Positions 31,957 through 42,459 of a DNA stretch of 64,000 nucleotides are shown piece by piece. The stretch lies in contig JAPFBL010000167.1 in NCBI GenBank assembly GCA_026182355.1, positions 781,001-845,000 of the forward strand, written 5' to 3'. Position numbers and translations under genes: made by a program. How positions within the stretch are numbered: position 1 is the first letter of the stretch; the number at the start of each line of letters is the position of its first letter. The notes under the pieces are model-generated. The model had not been told where the DNA came from. It did no database searches and saw only the letters and a list, made by a program, of their open reading frames with translations. The DNA is from Hermatobates lingyangjiaoensis (Eukaryota; Arthropoda; Insecta; Hemiptera; Hermatobatidae).

Positions 31957-32262
31957 CAGCGATGCCGAACCTACGAACCCGCGGGTCCGACAATAACCCA
32001 CGCAAGATTTTCACTGACCCACTATTGTTTGGTAAATATTTCTTTGTTTATTTTGATTTTCTAATTTGTATGGTTACTTAATATTCTATTTGTACTTTTT
32101 TCATTCATTGACAACAAAAAAGTAATTTAAATGTTGTCCATAACCTTCAGAGACAAAATTTTTAAACTTTGCTCTGGTGGAAATGCAGTGTATCGCAAAC
32201 TAGTACTGGAAAAAAATATAAAAAAATTCGACCCACGTCTCAAAAAGGTTTGTCATCCTTTG
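31957..32262. mobile_element. hAT MITE inserted in a minisatellite
   Basis: Left end CAGCGATGCCGAACCTACG and right end ACGTCTCAAAAAGGTTTGTC ATCCTTTG are imperfect inverted repeats of hAT type. Flanks CTCTCTAA (31,949-31,956) and CTCTATAA (32,263-32,270) are an 8-bp target duplication with one mismatch, itself made of the minisatellite unit. A related, damaged copy lies at 46,252-46,470. No transposase frame. Confidence 0.8.
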
Positions 32263-32270
32263 CTCTATAA

Positions 32271-32585
32271 TGTACCAGGGGTCTGTGATCTATGATCTAC
32301 CAAGACTCTATGATTTACTACTAGTCCCTGATCTACTAAGGCTCTATGATCTACCAAGAGTCTATGATATACTACTAGTCCCTGATCTACTAAGGCTCTA
32401 TGATCTACCAAGACTCTATGATATACTACTAGTCCCTGATGTACTAAGGCTCTATGATCTACCAAGACTCTATGATATACTACTAGTCCCTGATCTACTA
32501 CGGCTCTATGATCTACCAAGACTCTATGATATACTACTAGTCCCTGATCTACTAAGGCTCTATGGTCTACCGCTTTCTTTAATGT
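32271..32585. repeat. minisatellite, 54-bp higher-order unit, right part
   Basis: Five near-identical 54-bp units, each with CTCTATGATCTACCAAGA, CTCTATGATATACTACTAG and TCCCTGATCTACTAAGG. Since 54 is a multiple of 3, frames stay open on both strands (106 aa plus, 84 aa minus); they are repeat translations. Confidence 0.93.
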
Positions 32586-33780
32586 ACTAAATCAATACCT
32601 TCTTCATTATTGTAACTAACTTTTCAAATAATCATACATAGTTGGCGTGTCTCATCATTTTTTAATAAAGTAATAGCGTAGACACCTTATCAAGATGAAT
32701 TAAAAATACAGCCATGAGTCCGGTACTGTTAACTGCACTACCTTCAATAATTCTAACCCAAAATTTTACAAATATTCAACTCAAAGTTCACACAGACCTG
32801 TATAAGAAGAAATAAATCTAAATTAAACAATTTTTGAAATTACATCAATAGAAACATTATTATTTAAATTTATAATGAAATGAAAGTTTTAAGACATTTG
32901 TTAATATAAAATGAAAGTTTCTAATAAAATAAATGACTTTACCATGTAAGGAATCCAAGAAAAGGAAAGAACTACTTTGAAAGTGATGGAATTAATTGAA
33001 ATACTTGTAATTTACGGATATTGTTGTCGACAAGTTGAAAGTGTAGCGATAAATTTAATATGGCGTTCATACACTTGTATTGCAGCTTCAGTTTGCCACA
33101 TTTCTTTGACGACCTAATTCTGAAACTCAATTCCCTCTATTAAAATCTTTAATAATATTCACTAAATATAACATTGGGTTGTATCAGTTTTATTTTTTCA
33201 TCAACTTGTTGACTAAATAATAAACTAATTGACAAAGACTTAGATTAATGTTGTCTGCATTTTGCTAATTGTAAGTTAATTAAGGAATGGTTGCTTTAAT
33301 CACTCAAATAATAGTATCTGCAACAACCAATGTCACCCTTGATAACCACTTAGAGCTTAACTATGATATATTATATGTATATTAAATCGACGACTGCATA
33401 AAAATAACAAATCCAACATTTAAAACCTTAAATAATTATAAATAATACGTCAATAAGACTGCCTCATAGCAGTGTCTTATGCACTGCAATGAATTGTCGA
33501 CAACTGCACCGATATTTTGTGTCTACGACCAACGACCAACGAATATATCCGCGCACTATAGTGCACGTCGTAACTAGCAGTTCCAGACCAGAGGCCTTCT
33601 ACTGCTTGCTTACTGTGCTACTATAACTTGTAATGTCAGTAATTAATGTTAGGTATAAGTTCGTCTGTGCAGTAAAGATGTCGTATTCGCGGTCATGTGG
33701 TCTTGTTGAGGTCATGGTTTTCAATGCTTTTAGTCATCAGTTGGAAAAGTAGTCAGATAGTCAGTGGATGCAGTAATTGT
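32586..33780. other. nothing recognised
   Basis: AT-rich to 33,450; a GC-richer part at 33,470-33,640 is unassigned. Confidence 0.55.
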
Positions 33781-34011
33781 TCAGTGAGGTTGAGGAAGGT
33801 TGGTGGCAGGATTTCGAGTTTGTACAAGGAGGTTTGGATGAGTAGATAGTTTCTTGTCTTCATTGGTAGTAAGTCGAGTGATGTAACTATCTATGGATTC
33901 CATTTTCAAGTCATGGTGAATATCAACATTACGGGCGTACCAAGGAGCCCTGGCTATAAGGCGGGCACACTTATTTTGAACCATCTGGATACACGCCTTG
34001 TTCGTATTTTG
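33781..34011 (-). pseudogene. Jockey-like non-LTR reverse transcriptase C-terminal fragment
   Basis: Minus frame: QMVQNKCARLIARAPWYARN, then VDIHHDLKMESIDSYI, then HPN. The signature Q.(K/F)..RLI..APWY.RN..IH.DL followed by an H-N pair is the region after the RT domain in Jockey-superfamily ORF2. About 75 codons; the frame continues upstream of the first methionine (QNTNKACI), confirming that this is an internal fragment. Confidence 0.85.
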
Positions 34012-34439
34012 TGTCTCTTTGCCAACTTAGAAAGTATGTGCATTTCAATGACTTTTAGACATGTTGAATTGATCAAGAAACGTTCTAAAGTTCTAAAAAA
34101 AATTTTAATTTTTTTTTAAATGGAGACTTTCCAATGTTTTTTTTTTTTTAAACAAAAAAGTTTGAGATTACTGTGGCGGTATCTTTTTTTCAACTTTTAT
34201 TGTTTTTAGTCTTAAGGATTAAAAACAAAAAATTACATTATTAATAATGTTTAGAATTTCTTGGGTTCTTTTTTACAAAACGTGCGATAGAATGTGGTTG
34301 TTTCATTTTAATGACTACAAAGTAAGAAGTATGTGTCTACATGCAGGTAATAGAAATATATTATAATAAATTGTATTGATATAGCTTCTCGACCACTGAT
34401 TTTTCAAGTTCACAGAAGGAGTTCTTGAGTATTTTTGGT
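34012..34439. other. AT-rich, nothing recognised
   Basis: T-rich tract at 34,130-34,150. No supported feature. Confidence 0.5.
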
Positions 34440-34735
34440 CATAAAAATTCAACTCCTGATTATATGCCGAAGTTTCGACAAAAGTTAGTTTGACATTTTC
34501 AAGGCTTGTTTTTGATGAAACACTATTTAACCGTCCATGCTTTTATGTAGCAGCATCATAACAGTACATAACAACATCATAATAGATAACAGTATCTGTT
34601 ATGATATTGCTAGATAAAAGCATGGGCCGTTAAATAGTCTTTCATCAAAAACAAGCCTTGAAAATGCCAAACAACTTTTGTCGAAACTTTGGCATATAAT
34701 CAGGAGTTAAATTTTTATGGTCCGAAATCCTCAAA
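34440..34735. mobile_element. family M palindrome
   Basis: Arms of about 110 bp: CATAAAAATTCAACTCCTGA at the left end and its near complement at the right; inner parts with ATGCTTTTAT and TCATCAAAAACAAGCCTTGA. The arm carries TTGAAAATG..TTTTGTCGAAAC, where GAAAC and TCGGC or TTGGC follow, as in families F and G, but no proper stem II can be drawn. Confidence 0.75.
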
Positions 34736-35120
34736 AACCCCTTCTGTAAAACTTATAATAAATTGTTGTTTTATTTTTAAAAAGTAAATTAGAAATAGTT
34801 CAAAATAAGTCACTTAAAAAGTATCATTCTAATAGTTAAATAAATACTATTTATTAAAACATGTGATATTCGTAGTTTATTTAGGGTATTTTGTATATTG
34901 ATTCAAAAGAACAAACACAACTTTTAATTTGCTTAATACTCTATTGACAAAGTTATTCCTTGCTTCTCATAATTGTAGTTTTATCATTTACTGGTAACAT
35001 CATTTCGTGAAAAAAAAAGAGCTCTTATTTATAACAGCATACCATATTAATTTTGATTCATACTTTGTTTAGATAACTATATACGAATCAATAAAAAAAA
35101 ATTGTTTTATTTATTGTAGG
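34736..35120. other. AT-rich, nothing recognised
   Basis: No supported feature. Confidence 0.5.
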
Positions 35121-35121
35121 G

Positions 35122-35585
35122 TAAAAAGCTAATGAAATAGTCTCCACATATAACAAAAAGTTATATTTTTTCTTTATTCTTATATTTCTTGTTTGTATTC
35201 CGTTATAGTTCTCTGTGTTATATTTTTAATACGTTTCCTACACTTAGTCTTGGAGCAAATGTAAAGGCCCAGCCTAACCTTTAGGGAAAAAAATAACAAA
35301 GAAATGTACCTGCCTTGCAATATGAAACAGATGTACACTCCATACCCTCACCAACTTCCATCCTATTCCCAGTCAGTTGTACCACAGACACTCACCCTTA
35401 GGTTCGTACACTCTTCCTTATTTTATTTTTATATTTACTATATTTACTTTGTACTATAGATAACTCTCTGATGACATTGTATTTTTTAGTTAATGTCTGA
35501 AGAAGGACACTACGTGTTCGAAACGCGTTGTTTATACGATTAAAGTTTTATATGTGGAGACTGTTTCATTAGCTTTTTACCCTAC
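35122..35585. mobile_element. family H inverted-repeat element
   Basis: Short ends GGGTAAAAAGCTAATGAAA (35,119-35,137) and the complement at 35,566-35,585 are inverted, with GTCTCCACATATAA following. The right arm bears the fourth family H hammerhead. Spacer unrecognised. Confidence 0.65.
35489..35534 (+). ncRNA. family H hammerhead candidate, copy 4
   Basis: CTGAAGA (35,497-35,503), stem II GGACAC/GTGTTC (6 bp) around TAC, GAAA (35,520-35,523), CGCG, TTGTT. Core fully intact; stem I is weak here because the bases before the core read AATGT instead of GTTAAC. Confidence 0.6.
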
Positions 35586-35893
35586 AATGAGAAAATACCA
35601 CTTAATAACTGATTGCACTACATTAGAATTGTTTTATTTATTTATAAATTGTTTGAATCTTTATTTAATTTGAAAATTATAATGATTTTTTTGAATGAAA
35701 TCGTATGAATGTTATGTAGGTTATATTGGTTAATTGAAAACATTTTTAAAGTAGGTACCAAATCAGCTTTCCGTAATAAGAAAACTTTGAATAGTATGTT
35801 ATTTTCCATGACCAAAGATTCAGTCCCCAGAAATTTGAGAATTATGTAGTATATTACATACCCTGTACATACTACAATAATATATACATGAAT

Positions 35894-36859
35894 TAGAGGT
35901 GAGATCCTAAGCAAGAGCATGAGTCCGACCCGACTCGTCGGGTCCAAACTGTCAATTATTACGTTCGGGTCGGGTCCAAACTGTCGAATTATTACGTTCG
36001 GGTCAGGTCAGGTCGGGTCGGGTCCAAACTGACGAATTATTACTTTCGGGTCGGGTCCAAACTGTCGAATTATTACGTTCAGATTAGATCGGGCTGGGCT
36101 TCTCTCCCGCTAAGTTTTTTTAATAAAATATATTTAGCCAACATCAAAAAACCATAAACCAGGATTAGTTAACATAAATAGCCTATTAACAAAAGAAAGC
36201 AACTAGTATACTGCCATATCATACAATAGAACACAAACATACTTTGATATTAATGACACCACAAAAATATATAATGAAAACAACAGATACAAACAATTAT
36301 TCAAAGAAATAACTTCTATAACCAATCAAGAAAACAATAGCAATTACAAAAATTATATTATATATTTTGGAAGCAGTCCTTCATTATGCATATCTGATTG
36401 AATATTACGCCATATTTCCTATTAATAAGTCTCTTTTATGCACTTTTCAATGGAGTGGAATAATTTCACCACAGGATAACTTGGTTGATCCTGTACAAAA
36501 CATCTCCAGTTCTTCTTCTTCAATATCAACTGTTCATCAGTCATCCTCGGAATGAGATTCTGGGCTGAGTTGTTCGGTAGTTATGGGGTTAAGAATTAGC
36601 AACTAATGACTTGAATCATATCATTTATACATTACGTATACAAAAGCGATGTATAATATTGAAGTAAGGGAATATTCGTTAAGAGATAAATAATTTAGGT
36701 AAATCAGATGACCGAGATTTGCTTGGCTGATGGAGAATAAACTTCAATATATACCCGACCTTGGGTATATGTTGGGTCGGGCTGGGTCCGAGTCGGGCTT
36801 TAAAACTCGCTTGCCTGAGTCAGGTCGGGTTGGATATTTTAGGGTCGATCTTACCTCTA
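35894..36859. mobile_element. hAT-like element with GGGTCGGG subterminal repeats
   Basis: Terminal inverted repeats TAGAGGTGAGATC (35,894) and TAGAGGTAAGATC (complement at 36,847-36,859) differ at one base. Inside, GGGTCGGGTCC blocks repeat four times on the left (35,930-36,090) and again on the right. An inner frame (36,367-36,555) contains TFQWSGIISPQDNLVDP, which may be a decayed hAT C-terminus. No convincing 8-bp target duplication (ACATGAAT against ACAGAGAA). Confidence 0.55.
36122..36355 (+). repeat. 235-bp direct repeat, copy 1
   Basis: Over 90 percent identical to 36,870-37,098. It lies inside the TAGAGGT-bounded element. Translations show fragments such as GLVNINSLL and, in copy 2, GLPNINSLFNKRKQLVDC, so it may derive from a coding sequence, perhaps a retrotransposon endonuclease start, but I cannot assign it. 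Confidence 0.85.
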
Positions 36860-36869
36860 ACAGAGAAGA

Positions 36870-37098
36870 ATTTAGCCAACATCAAAAAACCAGAAACCAG
36901 GATTACCTAACATAAATAGCCTATTCAACAAAAGAAAACAACTAGTAGACTGCCATATCATACAATAGAACACAAACATACTTTGATATTAATGACACCA
37001 CAAAAATATATAATGAAAACAACAAATACAAACAATTATTCAAAGAAATAACTTCTATAACCAATCAAGAAAACAATAGCAATTCCAAAAATGATTAT
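36870..37098 (+). repeat. 235-bp direct repeat, copy 2
   Basis: Second copy, just outside the right end of the hAT-like element, starting TTTAGCCAACATCAAAAAAC. The NINSLFNKRKQLVDC frame is longer here and is interrupted by a stop. Confidence 0.85.
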
Positions 37099-37100
37099 AA

Positions 37101-37870
37101 AAACTGAGTGCATTGTACCATAATTTCATAAAAAATCATAAATAAAATGTTGAAATTTTCATAAACAATTTTTTTTGTAACCATAAAAATGGAAGTTATT
37201 TTTTGTAACCATAAAAATAAAGAAGTAACCATAACCTTCTGATTTTGCTTTTTACAGCGTTTTTTACTCCCTTTTGTGTATTATTTATGTTCTTATTTCT
37301 TTTTTTTTTACTATTTTCTTGTTAAATCCTTATACTCGGATCATATATTTATCATATATATGTTCAAATCTTATATTTATTCTTTATCCTCATATCATAA
37401 AATTATATAAGTTAGAACCTACCTTTTTAACTCCATGTAAGGTATGATTAATAATATCACTTCTTTACTTTGTTTTAAACAGTGTTTTTGGTTATCATTA
37501 TTAGATTATTTGTTTTTCTAACAACCTTGAAAACGAAAAAAAATTCTAACCGTTGGAGTTCAATTCAGTTTTTTGATCAAGATAACCCTTAAAAAGTCCA
37601 ATAACATAGAATACACAATGCATTTAATTTTATATTTCATATGGTGTCATTAGTATTTACATATTATATATTAAAAATTAATTAAAAGTATTTATGGGTA
37701 CACGAGTATTAATATACGTTAAGAAATAAAATACAAAAAAAAATGTTTTTCTCCTTTGGGCAAAATTATTAGTCTAATGTCTTTGCAAGATCCCTGTAGT
37801 GTTTTCTTTTTAGTCACTTTTGGTTAAAAACATAATGTAAAGACCTTGAGCTGATTTTACATCTAACAAT
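37101..37870. other. AT-rich, nothing recognised
   Basis: No supported feature. Confidence 0.5.
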
Positions 37871-37871
37871 C

Positions 37872-38055
37872 AAGATCAAGAAGTACATCGACCCTGAAGA
37901 TGGTTATAGTCTTGAAAGCGAAACGTCGGAACGACTTCCCTTCCCACGGGCTTTATACAGTAAAATAGAATTGTTCGTAAAGAACAGAACTGGCCGTCTG
38001 AAACACTGGTCTGAGATCCCCAGTAATTGTTTTATAAAACAGTATTCCCCAAGTC
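37872..38055 (+). mobile_element. hammerhead-like GAAACGTCGG repeat
   Basis: CCCTGAAGATGGTTATAG, then TTGAAAGC and GAAACGTCGGAACGAC. CTGAAGA, GAAA and the CGTCGG end of families F and G are present, but the intervening hairpin is weak. CC before the core pairs with GG after the TC. Confidence 0.5.
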
Positions 38056-38400
38056 GTTTTAATTTGGAGTATTTACAAAATAGGAATTAAATACTATGTC
38101 TGTCTATTTTAATGTGTGCTACTTTTTTCTTAGACAAAATTTAATTCGTTTGTTATACCTACGATCAAGTATTTTCCAACGGTAAATACCTTAATTTAAA
38201 AGCAGAATAAACTCTAGATGTTAAAACTAAAGTCAAGAAAACTAAAAAATAATGGTTCAAGAACGAAATAATGGAGAGTTATTATTTAAAGAAAAGAATA
38301 ATTGACATTTCTAGTTATGTTTAAAGTATATTTAGATGCTACTGTATATAATAATATATAACACATACATATATATTATATATTGTATAACTTTTTCGTT
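38056..38400. other. AT-rich, nothing recognised
   Basis: No supported feature. Confidence 0.5.
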
Positions 38401-38404
38401 GGAA

Positions 38405-38605
38405 ATACGATCCGAAACGGACAAATATAGTTCAATGTAGAAAACGAAACATAGAGAAATCAAAAGCACATACTTACAGTCTCTAATTTTCGGTTTGAAC
38501 CGTCTTCAGGAGAGATGAGAGAGGGAAACCAAGCGCACTGGTTCAGAGACGGTTGGGTATCCAACCTATTATATATTGTATATATATATATATATATATA
38601 TAATA
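38405..38605 (-). mobile_element. family D hammerhead repeat ending in (TA)n
   Basis: Minus-strand arm with outer end ATCCGAAACGGACAAATATAG and AACATAGAGAAATCAAAAG. The hammerhead is at 38,478-38,518. Confidence 0.75.
38478..38518 (-). ncRNA. family D hammerhead candidate
   Basis: Minus strand: ATCTCTC, CTGAAGA, stem II GGTT/AACC around CA, GAAA, ATTA, GAGAC. CTCTC before the core pairs with GAGA after it (4 bp), so both stems and all core bases are present. Helix III would be nearly absent. Confidence 0.55.
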
Positions 38606-38734
38606 AGTATTATTGAATGGTACTGCGGCTTTCGCATTAACAATATTCTTAGAAAGATTACCAGACGTTCTCCTGCTGTTGAATGAAAATTTGAGTTAGT
38701 AACTTTGTCTCTTTCTCTGTGTGTTACAATTCTT

Positions 38735-38916
38735 CGTTTTTGAACTTGTTTTTGTCCAACTTGGATCGGATAAAGTTTGTCGGGACTCGGTCAGTTCTTC
38801 AGGTTCAAATTAAACTCTTAATTAAGAACTGACCTGAAGAACTGACCGAGTCCTGATAAACTTTAGTGTTATTTCTATTTCACGGTCGATATTTTTATCA
38901 ATATATATATATTATA

Positions 38917-38920
<4 letters not shown>
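38735..38920. mobile_element. family E palindrome
   Basis: GTCGGGACTCGGTCAGTTC on the left and CTGACCGAGTCCTGATAAAC on the right, with CTGAAGAACTGACC. CTGAAGA followed by an ACT/AGT hairpin is present, but the expected GAAA reads GATAAA, so no hammerhead is called. Outer end CACGGTCGATATTTTTATC then TA. Confidence 0.7.
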
Positions 38921-38929
<9 letters not shown>

Positions 38930-38951
<22 letters not shown>

Positions 38952-39183
38952 TACCAGACAAGCAGAGCTCTTCTTTCCTAATGACGACGAGTTCGAAATA
39001 TTTTCTCCTTGATATCTTCTGTTGCCGTTTGATAACTTGTCCTAATGTACCTTTTCTTCTTTTTACATATATAAATGATACGAGCTTCTCCTTTATTCTC
39101 TCCTGATGATGGTTGGAAACGAGAATAAGATAATGTGGGTGTCTTTTTCAGTTATCTGTTTTAGATCGTTTTTACATTATTAA

Positions 39184-39215
<32 letters not shown>
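38930..39215 (+). mobile_element. (ATT)n tract with family C and D relics
   Basis: A TTA/ATT tract at 38,922-38,952; 38,978-39,005 CTAATGACGACGAGTTCGAAAT is a decayed family C core; 39,100-39,180 CTCCTGATGATGGTTGGAAAC and GATCGTTTTTACATTATTAAG is a family D relative. A TA tract ends the block. Confidence 0.5.
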
Positions 39216-39218
<3 letters not shown>

Positions 39219-39259
39219 TGTGTACAATGGCAGCAGGTCTTCCCTTAAGCATATGTTAT

Positions 39260-39396
39260 TAAAATAAGCAGCAGCTTCTTCGGAAGCTACCAGAGTCTCA
39301 CCGTAAAGTGATACGAAAACTAGAGAGTGTCAACAAGAAACTGGTCAATGCAGAAGCTGCTGCTTATTTTAATAATATATATATATATATATATTT
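39260..39396 (+). pseudogene. PLE-like N-terminal coding fragment ending in (TA)n
   Basis: Same protein as at 112-232: RKLPESHRKVIRKLESVNKK after a small change, LVNAEAAAYFNNI, then TATATA. Nucleotide identity with the first copy exceeds 95 percent over about 110 bp, so these two copies are young. The inverted piece GCAGCAGCTTCTTCGG upstream mirrors GCAGAAGCTGCTGC in the fragment. Confidence 0.55.
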
Positions 39397-39464
39397 GTCA
39401 ATGAAAATATATACATATATTCTTCAAAATATGATAATGGTGGTCCAATTGAAAATAAAAAAAA

Positions 39465-39545
39465 TTCAAAAAGTTTTGACTTTGACGAAGACCGCTTGTT
39501 ACTGTTGAAATATCAGTATTTTTTCTGATTTGTTACTGTTTGCGT
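39465..39545 (+). mobile_element. family A arm, degenerate
   Basis: TTGACTTTGACGAAGACCGC, TACTGTTGAAATATCAG: one core base changed (TTGACGA) and flanks decayed. Confidence 0.6.
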
Positions 39546-40320
39546 ATGAATATCATACTTGATTTTTGTTTTGATCTCCCTTTGAAGTTTTTTCAGGAGT
39601 CAAGAAATATCAAATACATTATTTTTTTTTCATAATTATGAAAAGTATAAACATTTAGTTACTTATATTAAGGAAAGTATTGCATGAATAGTGTTAGTGG
39701 AATGTTTGATTTTATTGAAAAGAAAACGGTTTTGTGGAGGATGAGAAGGAAAGTTAATTAATCTGGGGATTAATGAATTGGATGTGTCGATAACATGGTG
39801 TAGCTTAGCGGGTAATGGTTTAAGAAAAGCTGTCAGCTGAATGGAGAGGCTTCTATCAAAGGATTTTAGAGTGATGTGATAAGGAAAATCCAGCATCAGC
39901 ATTCAGTGTCAATGGAAACCAACTAGAAATGAAATTCTGGAGGAAAGGCTGTGTGGAGGCATGAACGGAGAGGTCTCCCTATTTCAGACTAAAGTCTTAA
40001 ACTATTGACAGGATAATCGAGCCTAGAATTGGTGTCCACAGTCAACAAGATGTTGCAATTACTGCCAACGAGAAAACGATCTGGCGACGCTCAGTGTTGA
40101 AGCAACCATGTAGCATTCATTACCTGCAAGATGTTTAGCAGATAATGAATTACTGCATCGAGTAATCATTGCGACATTATTTCAACTAATCATTTCGTAA
40201 AAAAATATCAAGTTCATACGACATTTTTAGCTTTGACAGAAAGTTACTAGTTTTTGCTTCTTACGTGATTTCACAAATCGCTGATCTGATATATGAGATG
40301 TGTATTGCAATATATGGATG
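39546..40320. other. nothing recognised
   Basis: 39,900-40,150 is less AT-rich, without a recognised family. The 79-aa minus frame at 39,663-39,902 matches nothing I know. Confidence 0.5.
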
Positions 40321-40381
40321 TATATAATATATATATATATATATATCAATGATCAAACCACATTAAGAAATGGGAAAACAA

Positions 40382-40424
40382 GACTAAGATCTTTCAACCG
40401 TAACAAGCGGTCTTCGTCAGAGTC
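40382..40424 (-). ncRNA. family A hammerhead ribozyme candidate, opposite arm
   Basis: Minus-strand GACT, CTGACGA, GACCG/CGGTT, GAAA, GATC, TT, AGTC, a full match to the family consensus. Confidence 0.63.
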
Positions 40425-40460
40425 AAAAACCCAACTGAACTGAAGTTTGGTTGGGTTTTT

Positions 40461-40503
40461 GACTCTGACGAAGACCGCTTGTTACGGTTGAAAGATCTTA
40501 GTT
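40461..40503 (+). ncRNA. family A hammerhead ribozyme candidate
   Basis: GACT, CTGACGA (40,465-40,471), stem II GACCG/CGGTT, GAAA (40,490-40,493), GATC, TT, AGTT. One base of stem I changed (AGTT for AGTC, giving a G-U pair). Confidence 0.62.
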
Positions 40504-40865
40504 TTGTTTTCCCATTTCTTATTGTGGTTTGATCATTGATTGTTGTTTCACGTGTTTATGTGAAATCTTTATATATATATATATATTAACATCTATTTAA
40601 CAAGATTTGTCGAGATATACCCAGAAAATATAAAAATCGTCGTCAAATGAGTATATGGCATTTTAAACCAAAATCTTTCGACGAAGTAACGGCTATCGTC
40701 AATGTTACAACTGCGGAAGTTTGTTTCGGATGAATGAACTTAGCCTAGCCCCATTTATGAATTTCTAATTGTGGTTTACAAGACGATTTGTGTTTTCTAT
40801 GAAATCTTGCTAACATGTATATATAGCAGGAAAAAAAGTATTTATAAGGAATCGACCAATTTTTC

Positions 40866-41000
40866 TCTTCAAATCAAACTATCGAAACCGACGTTTTGGT
40901 TTTATTTAAACCTTCTTCACAGGCAGAAGAAGCAAATAAAGAAAAAAACAATGAGCTATTTCATTAGACGTTTTAAATGTTCATTCTAAACTGATTCAAT
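40866..41000 (-). mobile_element. family F arm
   Basis: Minus strand: TGAAGA (preceded by G instead of C), stem II GGTTT/AAACC, AAAACGTCGG (GAAA with G lost). A close look shows the ancestral family F core was a normal CTGAAGA-hairpin-GAAA. A further fragment, GAAACGTCGGTTTT, lies at 41,300. 40,591-40,865 is unassigned. Confidence 0.55.
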
Positions 41001-42455
41001 TTAATAAACCTTTAGTATAATAGCCATTTATATTTAATTTCCAAAATCCATACTCGACCCATGCCAGGAAGTGTAGTCACTGGATTGCTTCCTCCCTCCT
41101 GTGTTTCCTCCTACATCTGTGTTATCAGTATCACTGGTAATGTAATAAATACTTACATTGTTGTGACTTTGAACAAATAAAAAAAAAATTCCATACTTCT
41201 GCCAATGAAAAAGGCAGAAATACAAAATTTTAAACATGATTTTAAATTCATGTTTAAAAATTTTTAAAACATGTTTAAATTTTTTAAAATTTTAAATACA
41301 AATGAAACGTCGGTTTTAAAAACTGAATTTGAGCCTGGAAAACTAACCTCTAGTCATTTTTCTAGTGTTCCATGACTTCTTCTCCTTTCTTTTACTGAAA
41401 ATTGAAGGTTACTTTTTTTTTTTATATTTATATTACGAAATTCATGTTTTAAACTTTTGTTGACGTTTTTAGATTTAAATGAAACTTTCTTATTGATTGT
41501 AGTTTTAAAATGCATTGATAGGAACGGGAGTATTCTATATTAAATGTAAAGTTAATGGATGTATTAAGTTTGTGAATTATAAATGAAACAAGGAATCGTG
41601 ATATTGTGAGTATTACCTTTAAAATCAAAAATTTTATTAGATTTACACTTTGAATTGCTTGCTTTTGCCACATCTAATTATGTGTGCGACAGTTCTATTT
41701 TTAAATATTTGCAAATTGTTAGAACACATAATATTATTATAAAAGCCCGCCTAACGTTGTGAATTGGTGATGAAGTCGCCCAACCGGTTTCGCACGTTAT
41801 TAATCTTTAAGAGGGACTGACAAAAGTCGAATGCTCCTGGGATTAAATACCTATTACTTGTTCAATAGGTATTTATTTCCAGGAGCATTATATAACCGTT
41901 TCACGATGTTTAACAGACTTTTATAATAATATTATAATTTCTATTTTTGTTATTTGTGTAGTTGGTATTGTGCGTTTCTAGGTATTTATTTTATTCTTTT
42001 TTGGAGTTTAACTTCATATTTCCTTTGTTTTATTGTGCTGTAATCATTATAGCTGATAGAAATTTAGTACCAATTTGTGATAATTTCCAGGATTTTCTTA
42101 CAAATTTTAATTTATCCGTGTAATATTGTTTTCTAAACCAGATAAAATTAAATTAAAAAAAAAAAACAAGAAGAACTGATTTTAATTTCAGTGTTTGTTA
42201 TAAAAAAAGAAAAACAATTTTCTTCGGTAAGATTTATGGAGGAAAATAAAACAAATTAATTGGAAATGTGGCCAGGTGAAAGTGCTAAATTAAACAGGCG
42301 ATGCTATTAGGTGGTGCCGAGTTGACAGATTCAATATTAGGTCATGTTCTGCCTTTGTTATTTGCTCATTACCAAACTGAAGACAGTTCTGTAATCATTA
42401 CGAGTTATCTCTATCCTTGTTACTCCTTAACATTTGACTCTTTTTCTTCTTATCG
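41001..42455. other. mostly AT-rich, nothing assigned
   Basis: 41,740-41,890 contains an inverted pair (CCTATTACTTG and CAATAGGTATT; GGAGCATT) that may be another small palindrome. No gene supported. Confidence 0.45.
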
Positions 42456-42459
42456 TCTA

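Larger units (their letters stand above)
40328..40590. mobile_element. family A palindrome, well preserved
   Basis: Between TA tracts. Minus hammerhead 40,382-40,424 and plus hammerhead 40,461-40,503. Left end TCAATGATCAAACCACATTA; right end with the CACGTGTTTATGTGAAATC extension. The arms differ at only a few bases. Confidence 0.88.

Noticed and set aside
32265..32590. 106-aa plus and 84-aa minus open frames with repeats such as YDLPRLYDILLVPD and VDHRALVDQGLVVYH
   Set aside because: Both arise from a 54-bp tandem repeat whose length is a multiple of 3; no unique coding sequence flanks them and both strands are open for the same reason.
34440..34735. Active hammerhead in family M
   Set aside because: TTGAAAA and GAAAC occur in the right order, but the stretch between them cannot form stem II; kept only as a palindrome of possibly related origin.
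35642..35947. 101-aa minus frame
   Set aside because: No motif, runs into the GGGTCGGG subterminal repeats of the hAT-like element.
41750..41890. Hammerhead at GATGAAGTCGCCCAACCGG
   Set aside because: TGATGA and a GCC-rich hairpin are present, but there is no preceding C and no GAAA after the hairpin on either strand.
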